A stretch of 6,239 bases of DNA from NCBI GenBank assembly GCA_934454215.1, contig CAKSGG010000174.1, positions 1 to 6,239 on the forward strand. Direction: 5' to 3'. Below are positions 1 through 6,239 of the stretch, piece after piece. The notes under the pieces were generated by a model. That model did no database searches. It was not told the DNA's origin and saw only the letters and a list, made by a program, of their open reading frames with translations. Within the stretch, counting starts at the first letter, position 1, and every line of letters begins with the position of its first letter. This DNA comes from an uncultured Clostridia bacterium. GTDB lineage: Bacteria > Bacillota > Clostridia > UBA1381. The position numbers and the translations under genes are program-made.

Positions 1-2261
1 GTGTTAAGGCATATATTGAGCTTTCGGGATACGGCGCTATGATGAATGACAGCGAAAAAACAAGAGAGGGTTATTTGAAAAAAGGTATGCAGTTGGGAAT
101 TATGAAAGGTATTTCCGATGTTGTAAACAGGTATATGACTTACGGTGATTTAATTAAAATTACATTAAATACGCTTGATTTAAAAGCTCTTGAGGTTGAT
201 TATTCATATGTTAAGAAAATCAGTTACCGAAATGAAAATATGCTTGAATATATTCACGGAGTAAGACGTGCCGACGGAATAATTACCGCAAATGAATATA
301 CAAATTTATCTTATTCGATATCAGATGTTGCGGAGGGAAAAATAAAAATCGGAAATGATGTCTTTGAAACGGGTAATTCAGGTGCTGAAGAATATATCGG
401 TTACAGAATCAGATATTATTATTCAGAGGACGAATACGGGCTAAAAAAGATATTGTATATTTATGATATGGATAATCTGAATAAAATTATATTTATTGAC
501 AGCGATGACATAATTTCGTTCAGAGGAGGGAGTTTGTCGTATAATACATCAAAAAACAGTACGAAAAGCGAAATCATTCCGACTACGGCAGATGTGCTTT
601 ATAATGGAGTAAGCTGTTCTGATTATACAGACAGCGACTTGGATATAAAAGAAGGCAGTGTTACTTTTGTTGATAACAACGGTGACGGAAGATGGGAAAT
701 GATAAGTATTTTATCCGGAAAGGTGTATGTTGCCGATTCGGTGGATACGGAATCTGAGATTATATATCCCAAAAGCGGAACAGAGTTTTACAACGATAAT
801 GATACCTTGAAAAAAATCGGATTTGGAAATGATGTTGCCGAAAGTTTCAAGGTTTATCTTGACGGAATAAGGGTAAATCCCGGGGAAATAAAAGCAGGCG
901 ATATTCTTACCGTATACGATTCTGAAAAGAACGGGAATACGGTAGCAAAAAGAATTGTAAAAGCAAGCTCAAAAACGCTTAATGATTATGTAAAATCGTA
1001 TGACAGCGAAACATATTATTTGTCCGACGGAACCGAATTGAAAAAATCATACAGTTGTCTGCAAAAACCGAATATAGGTGCAGAATATATTATTCATATT
1101 ACGGACAGCGGAAAAGCTGCATGGTTTGAGAGTGATGCTGCGTCAAGGGATTTCAGATACGGATATGTTATAAAAGCAGTATTGGGAAAAGGAGACGGCG
1201 GTGATGAAAAGCTTATTTTAAAAGTTCTGAACGAGGACAGCCGAGTTGAAAAATATTATGCAGCAGACAAAATTGACGTCGACGCAATAAGCTTTAAAGA
1301 CCAGCAAGCTGCTTATAAACAGTTTCTCGGCGGCGAGGATAAATTTGTTCCTCAGTTAATCCGATACAGACAAAACAGTAAAGGCGAGCTTATCATGCTT
1401 GATACCGCAAATATCACAGCGAACGAAGATAAGGAAACATCATTAAAGCGTACTTTAAGACATGGGGAAGCCGAATACAGAAACTCAATGGATTATTTCT
1501 GGAGAGTTGCTCCGATTGAGGATAAGACGGTTATATTTGTTGTTCCTTACACATATGCAGAAATGGAAGATACATATTCCGATTATTCAGACGACGAGTT
1601 TTATTCAATGAAAAATGCACGTCAGTTTTTGGGAATAAATCAAAGCAGTGAGGGGTATGACGGCTCGGCGGTTAAGCCTATGGGAGCGATTGTAAAGTAT
1701 AAAAACGCCAACACGGGAATTACCGAATCAACGCCTATGCTGTATATAACCGATACATTCAGTGTATTAAATTCAAATGATGAAGTTGTTACGGGTATAA
1801 AAGGTATTTATAACGGAACTGAAACGTCATTGAAATTAAGCGAACGTGCAGAAACGGAATATGGGAAATATATAAAAAAAGGTGATGTATGGCTGTATCA
1901 GAGAAATGCCAAGGGTGATGTTGTGTGGATGTCGCTTGTGTGGTCAAAGCAAAACCCCGACGGGCTTACAATGTCATATGACTTGAATACGGCATCGATA
2001 AATTACGGAAGTATGTATATTTGCTACGGCAGTGAAATTCTTGATAAGTATAAGAAAAATATTTCACTTAACGTTTTGGGTAATGAATATGGATTTTCTC
2101 TTAACAATGCGAACATAACGGTATATGATAAAACAGCGAAAACTTTAACAAGCATAACACCCGAGCAAATTGCAAAAAACTCACAGACATCAAAGGAACA
2201 GTATGTATTCTTATACGCATACAGTTTGCAAACAAGGCAATTGCTTATAATAAACGAATAG
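1..2261 (+). CDS. SLH-domain cell-surface protein, 5'-truncated by window edge
   Basis: The frame is open from the first complete codon at 3 to the TAG at 2259-2261, giving 752 visible residues. The ATGs at 39 and 42 are internal: no ribosome binding site precedes them, and the residues upstream (VKAYIELSGYGAMM) continue a typical SLH domain. The SLH remnant spans about 3-197, with GYLKKGMQLGIMKG and then MTYGDLIKI, where the usual TR of the SLH motif is TY. The signal peptide and at least one more SLH domain should lie before the window. The remaining ~680 residues are beta-rich and repetitive in style (RADGIITANEYTNL near 264-311; DVLYNGVSCSDYTDSD near 591-642). A calcium-loop-like DNNGDG lies at 672-689. 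No catalytic motif or membrane segment is visible. Similar long tails occur in SLH proteins of uncultured Clostridia and have no assigned role. I infer a wall-attached exported structural or binding protein. Codon use matches its neighbours. Confidence 0.88.
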   Translation, partial: VKAYIELSGYGAMMNDSEKTREGYLKKGMQLGIMKGISDVVNRYMTYGDLIKITLNTLDLKALEVDYSYVKKISYRNENMLEYIHGVRRADGIITANEYTNLSYSISDVAEGKIKIGNDVFETGNSGAEEYIGYRIRYYYSEDEYGLKKILYIYDMDNLNKIIFIDSDDIISFRGGSLSYNTSKNSTKSEIIPTTADVLYNGVSCSDYTDSDLDIKEGSVTFVDNNGDGRWEMISILSGKVYVADSVDTESEIIYPKSGTEFYNDNDTLKKIGFGNDVAESFKVYLDGIRVNPGEIKAGDILTVYDSEKNGNTVAKRIVKASSKTLNDYVKSYDSETYYLSDGTELKKSYSCLQKPNIGAEYIIHITDSGKAAWFESDAASRDFRYGYVIKAVLGKGDGGDEKLILKVLNEDSRVEKYYAADKIDVDAISFKDQQAAYKQFLGGEDKFVPQLIRYRQNSKGELIMLDTANITANEDKETSLKRTLRHGEAEYRNSMDYFWRVAPIEDKTVIFVVPYTYAEMEDTYSDYSDDEFYSMKNARQFLGINQSSEGYDGSAVKPMGAIVKYKNANTGITESTPMLYITDTFSVLNSNDEVVTGIKGIYNGTETSLKLSERAETEYGKYIKKGDVWLYQRNAKGDVVWMSLVWSKQNPDGLTMSYDLNTASINYGSMYICYGSEILDKYKKNISLNVLGNEYGFSLNNANITVYDKTAKTLTSITPEQIAKNSQTSKEQYVFLYAYSLQTRQLLIINE
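3..197 (+). other. Partial SLH domain at N-side of the visible gene 1 product
   Basis: The translated segment follows the usual SLH order: an amphipathic helix (VKAYIELSGYG), GYLKKGMQLGIMKG for the second helix and turn, then MTYGDLIKITLNTLDL where the conserved 'TRAE/TRGD' motif and closing helix fall. The arginine of that motif is replaced by tyrosine (codon 141-143). SLH domains bind pyruvylated secondary cell-wall polymers, usually as a trio. This one is probably the second or third of its set, placed at the N-terminus of the protein, in contrast to the C-terminal set in the next gene. Confidence 0.72.
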
Positions 2262-2269
2262 TCGACGAA

Positions 2270-2275
2270 GGGAGG
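2270..2275 (+). promoter_or_regulatory. Strong Shine-Dalgarno for gene 2
   Basis: GGGAGG lies five bases before the ATG at 2281, inside the 19-base gap after the gene 1 stop. This near-perfect anti-SD match fixes the start. The gap has no room for a separate promoter or terminator, so the gene is probably read from the upstream transcript. Confidence 0.9.
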
Positions 2276-2280
2276 ATAAT

Positions 2281-3957
2281 ATGTTTAAGAAATTAATTAT
2301 TTCAATAGCTGTGCTGTTTACGGTTTTTACTTACGGCGTCTCGGCACAGGTTTCGGATACTGAGGTTAGCTTTAATCCCGTAACGCTTGAAGTGTCTGTT
2401 GACGGAAAATGCAGCGGAGCAAAGGACAAGCAATATATTCTTTTGGAATTTATCAATGAAGAAAATGAGACAGCGGCGGCAGAACAGGTTTCGGTACTGA
2501 ACGAGAGTTTTTCACTTGACGTATATATGCTGCCCGAAAATCTTGATGTAGGATATTATTCGGTAAAAATATCAGTAATGAATATGAACGGGTATTGTAT
2601 AGATAAGGCGTTTTACTACGGCGGACGGGATGGGGCGTTAGAACTGCTTAATAAAATAAACAGCGCTTCGGGAGCAGACGAAATAAATGAAATTATTGTT
2701 CAAAATTATACTGCTCTTGGGTTTGCGTATTTTGACATATACAATGAATGTACATCAAAAAATATGTTATTAAAAAGAATTATTGATACCGATTTGTCCG
2801 CAACAGAGACTAACCTTGAAGAAAAATGGCAGCTGCTTTTAAGCATTCTTTCAAAAGATACGCTTTTGACATATTTTTCCGATACGGAGAGTGCGGACAA
2901 AATAAAGGATATGCTGCAAAATAAAAAATATATTGAGCTTATGGGATTTGATATTGAGAAGAACCCCGGTGAATTTCATGTATTTACCGAACTTTCCGAA
3001 CAAGGCTTGACGGAGGCTTATAAGCTTATTGCGGCTGATAAGGCAAATGAGCTTGATGATGCGTTCAATATGCTGAGAAGAAATGCTTTTACTGCATTTT
3101 TAAGAACAGGAAGATATACCGATGCGGAAAAAGCATTAAAAGATATAGACGATATATTCAATATTAATTATACGGACTATAATAAGCTTTCGCAAGCGAA
3201 TAAAAATTCAGTTTTAAAAAGTACGGCGGATTATGCAAAAAGCGTTTCTGATGCACAGCTTATAGCAAAGCAGTTTGAAACACTGGCGGCAAAAAAACTA
3301 AGCGAAAATATTCCGGAGAGAGGCGGAAATGTACCTTCAATAAGTACCGGAGGAAATGGTGGCGGAGGGGGATATGCTCCGCCTGCCGCAACGTCAAAGC
3401 CAACAGAAGATAACGGCGTAACGTTTACTGATATAGATAATGTCGAATGGGCGAAAGAAGCGATTACAGCACTGTCTAATAAGGGTGTTATTTCGGGAGT
3501 CGGCGGCGGTTTGTTTGCGCCCAACGATAATGTTACAAGGGCACAGTTTTGTAAAATAGCTGCGGAATGTTTCGGAATAACCGCTGACGGTGTTTCGGGG
3601 TTTTCAGATGTTGCCGACAATGCGTGGTATGCAAAATATGTTAATGCTCTGGCGAAAACAGGAATTATAAACGGAGTGGGAAATAATTGCTTTGCTCCCG
3701 ATGCCTATATAACAAGACAGGATTTGGCTGTTATTTTGTCAAGGATAATTTCAAAATGTAATTTTGAAATTCCTGTAATGAGAGAGCCTGAAAAATTCGG
3801 AGATGATAATATAATTGCGGAATATGCAAAAGACAGCGTATACAGTCTGTGCCGTTTCGGTCTGCTAAACGGCAGCGATGGAAACGTACTGCCTTTGGAT
3901 AACGCAACAAGAGCGCAGACGGCGTCTCTTATTTACAGAATTGAGGTAGCAAGATGA
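2281..3957 (+). CDS. Secreted protein with helical repeats and three C-terminal SLH domains
   Basis: This is a complete 558-residue protein; the start is fixed by GGGAGG five bases upstream. Residues 1-22 are a signal peptide (positive FKK, hydrophobic core, VSA|Q cleavage). Residues ~24-115 look like an Ig-like beta domain. Residues ~120-340 are helical, with at least two degenerate repeats (GADEINEII...NYTALGF and SADKIKDML...KYIELMGF) and a weaker third. A Gly/Pro/Ser/Thr-rich linker (~343-380, with GGNGGGGG at 357-364) leads to three SLH domains at ~381-433, 440-490 and 505-555. Their motifs read VTRAQF, ITRQDL and ATRAQT, so the key arginine is kept in all three. By family knowledge the SLH trio anchors the protein to the wall polymer. 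No catalytic residues are evident. I infer a surface adaptor, scaffold or ligand-binding protein displayed on the flexible linker. It sits between another SLH protein and a beta-helix protein, and its stop overlaps the next start. Confidence 0.93.
   Translation: MFKKLIISIAVLFTVFTYGVSAQVSDTEVSFNPVTLEVSVDGKCSGAKDKQYILLEFINEENETAAAEQVSVLNESFSLDVYMLPENLDVGYYSVKISVMNMNGYCIDKAFYYGGRDGALELLNKINSASGADEINEIIVQNYTALGFAYFDIYNECTSKNMLLKRIIDTDLSATETNLEEKWQLLLSILSKDTLLTYFSDTESADKIKDMLQNKKYIELMGFDIEKNPGEFHVFTELSEQGLTEAYKLIAADKANELDDAFNMLRRNAFTAFLRTGRYTDAEKALKDIDDIFNINYTDYNKLSQANKNSVLKSTADYAKSVSDAQLIAKQFETLAAKKLSENIPERGGNVPSISTGGNGGGGGYAPPAATSKPTEDNGVTFTDIDNVEWAKEAITALSNKGVISGVGGGLFAPNDNVTRAQFCKIAAECFGITADGVSGFSDVADNAWYAKYVNALAKTGIINGVGNNCFAPDAYITRQDLAVILSRIISKCNFEIPVMREPEKFGDDNIIAEYAKDSVYSLCRFGLLNGSDGNVLPLDNATRAQTASLIYRIEVAR
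3421..3945 (+). other. Three tandem SLH domains (cell-wall anchor)
   Basis: SLH1 (TFTDIDNVEWAKEAITAL ... NVTRAQFCKIAAECFGI), SLH2 (GFSDVADNAWYAKYVNAL ... YITRQDLAVILSRII) and SLH3 (KFGDDNIIAEYAKDSVYSL ... NATRAQTASLIYRI) each show the canonical layout: an F-x-D start, a W/Y-A-K helix, a G-[IL]-[IL]-x-G turn, P near the loop and a TR-x-x motif. A trio at the extreme C-terminus is the classic arrangement for binding pyruvylated secondary cell-wall polysaccharide. SLH3 is the most diverged: it lacks the tryptophan before the YAK helix. Confidence 0.95.
3943..3947 (+). promoter_or_regulatory. Ribosome binding site for gene 3 inside the end of gene 2
   Basis: GAGGT lies six bases before the ATG at 3954, within the last codons of gene 2. 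With the ATGA stop/start overlap, this suggests translational coupling between the two genes. Confidence 0.8.
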
Positions 3958-6239
3958 AAAGAATATTTGCGCTGATAACCGCCGTTTCGATTATATGTGC
4001 AAACATTGTATGCTCTGCGGCGGAAGAGAAATATTATTCGTATTCTTATGATTTCAATGACGGAAGCCTTGAAAATGTTATACGTTATCAGGCTACGGTG
4101 GGCAGTATAAGAAATCAGGATTATTATGTCGGAAGTCATATCAGGATAAAAGACAAATCAAAAGACGGAAAAGACAAGTATGTTGAACTGGGAGAAGGAG
4201 AGGGAACAAATCCTCAGTTCATGCTTGCTTTTCCGCAGGTGCTTTACGGAAAGGTTATTGTTGAAGGTGACTTTAAAGCGGATAATTTAACACCGACAAG
4301 AAATTTATTTTCTGTCTTCAGTCATGATGAGCAGGAATTATTTGAATTAAGGTGTCAGGGATATTATTATCAGCTTTTCTATGACAGAACAAATACAGAT
4401 GTATTTGAAATTCCCATAAATGATGAGTGGCACACTTTCAGAGCCGTAATAGATACCGATGAAAGTAAATTTAATGTCTATATTGACGGTACGCCATGTT
4501 TTGTAAATCCTGTTGATATGAACAGAGGCGCAAACGCAAAACTGGGAGTAAGCGGAGTAAAATCTGCGATTACATACAATTTTCAGCGCGGGGAAAACAG
4601 CGGAACAACGGGAATAGATAACATAAAAGCCTACACCGTATCAAAAGAAAAATATACGGGGTATTCGTCACAAACGCTTGATTTTGATTATGAATGCAAT
4701 ACCGTATCGGGAGCGGTAAAAGGTAATACGGTAGGAGAGTTTTTGTCAAAAATTGCATTTGACGACAGCGGTGCAAATGCAGAAGTGCTTGAATCGGGTT
4801 CAAGAGTGAAAGCTGATGACGAATATTTGTATGTGGGTGATGAGCTTGTTATTACGAACGGTTATCAAAAAGAATTTATCAGTATTCATCTTGATGATAA
4901 CGACAGTGCGGAGTATTTCATGATGATAGATTCGCCCGAAATTTTTCATGACGGCAGACGTATGCAGATAGACGATAATAATGCTGAAGTTAAGCCGATG
5001 GAACATGACGGCAAAGTGTTTGTTCCTGTAAGCGTTGTTAAGAAATTGTTTGGAGCAGAGATTAAAACAAATCGTGATACGGGTGAAATAATTATAAATT
5101 ACAATCAAAAAGAACTGAAATTAAATTCGGAATATTACGGCTTGGAAGAAATGTGTACATATTTTGATATAAATTGCAAAATCAGCAATAACGGTTTAAT
5201 TATGCTCGGAGACGGCAGTTTTGATATAACAGGAAAAGAAGAATATATAGAAAATATGTTTCTTTTCCGAAATAGCAAAAATCAAATTGTGATAAACGCA
5301 AACGGAAATATCAATGCAGCTCTTGAAAAAGCAAAAGAGGAAATAAAAAAGGGCGATGTAACAATTGAACTTGCTTCGCAGACGTATGATTTAAGAGATA
5401 CAATAAATATTACGTCCGATATTAAATGCGGAACAAACAAATTAACGATAAAAGGCAATAAAGAAAACCGCGCAAAATTAACAGGCGGAATTAAACTTAC
5501 ATCAAAAGATTTTGAAAAGATTCCAGACACTGCTTCAATAAAAAAACGCTTGCCGCAAATATCGGCAGATAAGGTTGTTGCTGTAAATTTAAAAAAGCTT
5601 GGAATAGATGATTTGGGCAGGATAACTCCGCAGGGACATACGTTTGAGATTAAACCGTCGGAAGTTCAGCTCTATTGTAACGGAGATTTGCAGACAATGG
5701 CGAGGTATCCGAATGAGGGGTTCGTATACAGCGGAAATGTTTTGCACAGCGGCTACGGAAATCCGTCGGAGGGCTTTGGTGAGAATGAGTTTAAGTATAC
5801 GGATAAACGTGTTGAAAACTGGAAAATAGACGAAAATACATGGATGTTCGGATTCTGGAACAATGAATATACAAACAGTCAGGCTAAATTAAAAAGCATT
5901 AATAAAGATAAGCAGTCAATTATAATAGAAGGTTCTGTAAGAAGCGCTATGATGAAAAATAACAGACCATACTATTACTTTAATGTGCTTGAAGAACTTG
6001 ACAGACCGGGAGAATATTTTATTGATTTCAATACGGGAATGTTATATTACTACCCAAACGGAGATTTGAATGATACAGAATTATATTTGTCTGTCTCAGA
6101 TAAAACTCTTTTAAACCTTGACAAAGCTGAAAATATTGTAATTGAAAATATTGATTTTGAGTATTGCCGTAATATTGGCGTAAAGGAGAATAAATGTAAA
6201 AATGTTTTGATTAAAAATTGTGGTTTTACGGGAATCGGG
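3954..6239 (+). CDS. Secreted right-handed beta-helix protein, GH141-like, 3'-truncated by window edge
   Basis: The frame is open from ATG 3954 to the last base (762 codons, no stop). The start is set by GAGGT six bases upstream and by the signal peptide that follows (MKRIFALITAVSIICANIVCSAA, cleavage near residue 22-23). Residues ~30-228 resemble a LamG/concanavalin-A-like fold (YDFNDGS, then WHTFRAVID, FNVYIDGTP and a closing GIDNIKAYT). Residues ~249-312 form a small beta module (VKGNTVGEFLSKIAF ... GDELVITNGYQKE). Residues ~324-420 resemble a copper-amine-oxidase N-terminal stalk domain (DGRRMQID, KVFVPVSVVKKLFGAEI). From ~443 the sequence matches the start of large parallel beta-helix carbohydrate-active proteins: NGNINAALEKAKEEIKKGD, then MARYPNEGF (582-590), YFNVLEELDRPGEYFIDFN (675-693) and helix rungs such as NIVIENIDFEYCRNIGV. 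These features recall GH141-type enzymes (fucosidase and xylanase activities are known) and other pectate-lyase-fold proteins. The active-site rungs lie partly beyond the window, so substrate and activity are open. No SLH domain is seen in the visible part. Confidence 0.88.
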   Translation, partial: MKRIFALITAVSIICANIVCSAAEEKYYSYSYDFNDGSLENVIRYQATVGSIRNQDYYVGSHIRIKDKSKDGKDKYVELGEGEGTNPQFMLAFPQVLYGKVIVEGDFKADNLTPTRNLFSVFSHDEQELFELRCQGYYYQLFYDRTNTDVFEIPINDEWHTFRAVIDTDESKFNVYIDGTPCFVNPVDMNRGANAKLGVSGVKSAITYNFQRGENSGTTGIDNIKAYTVSKEKYTGYSSQTLDFDYECNTVSGAVKGNTVGEFLSKIAFDDSGANAEVLESGSRVKADDEYLYVGDELVITNGYQKEFISIHLDDNDSAEYFMMIDSPEIFHDGRRMQIDDNNAEVKPMEHDGKVFVPVSVVKKLFGAEIKTNRDTGEIIINYNQKELKLNSEYYGLEEMCTYFDINCKISNNGLIMLGDGSFDITGKEEYIENMFLFRNSKNQIVINANGNINAALEKAKEEIKKGDVTIELASQTYDLRDTINITSDIKCGTNKLTIKGNKENRAKLTGGIKLTSKDFEKIPDTASIKKRLPQISADKVVAVNLKKLGIDDLGRITPQGHTFEIKPSEVQLYCNGDLQTMARYPNEGFVYSGNVLHSGYGNPSEGFGENEFKYTDKRVENWKIDENTWMFGFWNNEYTNSQAKLKSINKDKQSIIIEGSVRSAMMKNNRPYYYFNVLEELDRPGEYFIDFNTGMLYYYPNGDLNDTELYLSVSDKTLLNLDKAENIVIENIDFEYCRNIGVKENKCKNVLIKNCGFTGIG

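Noticed and set aside
39..44. ATG ATG at 39-44 as the true start of the first gene
   Set aside because: No Shine-Dalgarno precedes it, no signal peptide follows, and the upstream in-frame codons continue an SLH domain, so the real start lies before the window.
2706..2900. 64-codon minus-strand open frame
   Set aside because: It is antisense to the helical region of gene 2, with no independent support.
3291..3297. Run of seven A bases as a possible programmed frameshift site
   Set aside because: The zero frame continues straight into the linker and SLH domains, so no shift is needed, and A-runs are expected in this AT-rich sequence.
3231..3620. 129-codon open frame on the minus strand
   Set aside because: It lies antisense to the linker and SLH1/SLH2 region of a convincing gene; its proline-rich composition is the reverse complement of the glycine linker, and no ribosome binding site or family resemblance is seen.
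3933..4139. 68-codon minus-strand open frame across the gene 2/gene 3 junction
   Set aside because: It covers the coupled stop/start and the signal peptide of gene 3 in antisense; nothing suggests it is a real gene.
4570..5530. Three minus-strand open frames (4570-4803, 4800-5108, 5282-5530)
   Set aside because: All lie antisense to the continuous beta-helix gene, which runs through to the right edge with a signal peptide and recognisable domains. They are shadows.
5644..5829. 61-codon plus-strand open frame
   Set aside because: It is out of frame within the beta-helix gene, across the conserved ARYPNEGF region; its arginine-rich composition is typical of a shadow frame.

Overview
The window is AT-rich and entirely protein-coding on the + strand. 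It holds three consecutive genes for large exported proteins, packed as one operon. The first gene is cut by the left edge and the third by the right edge. Two of the three carry S-layer homology (SLH) domains, which attach proteins to the cell-wall polymer of Gram-positive bacteria. Codon choice (many ATA, AAA, AGA and AAT codons), strong GGAGG-type ribosome binding sites, SLH domains and a copper-amine-oxidase-N-like stalk domain all point to a Firmicute of the class Clostridia. A fibre- or pectin-degrading gut or rumen lineage is likely; Monoglobus-like bacteria are one possibility. This is an inference from style, not an identification.

Layout: (1) positions 1-2261 encode the C-terminal ~752 residues of an SLH-domain protein. 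The window opens inside an SLH domain, which is followed by a long beta-rich region of unknown function. (2) After a 19-base gap with a strong Shine-Dalgarno, 2281-3957 encode a complete 558-residue protein: signal peptide, N-terminal beta domain, helical region with degenerate repeats, glycine-rich linker and three C-terminal SLH domains. (3) An ATGA overlap at 3954-3957 starts the third gene, open to the right edge (762 codons seen). It has a signal peptide, a LamG-like lectin fold, a small beta module, a copper-amine-oxidase-N-like domain and the beginning of a right-handed parallel beta-helix resembling GH141-type glycoside hydrolases and pectate-lyase-fold proteins.

The best reading is a surface polysaccharide-processing operon. 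The SLH proteins would sit in the wall as anchors, binders or scaffolds, and the beta-helix protein would be the likely carbohydrate-active enzyme. No substrate can be assigned from this window. There is no RNA gene, mobile element, CRISPR array, promoter or terminator, and no non-coding stretch longer than 19 bases.
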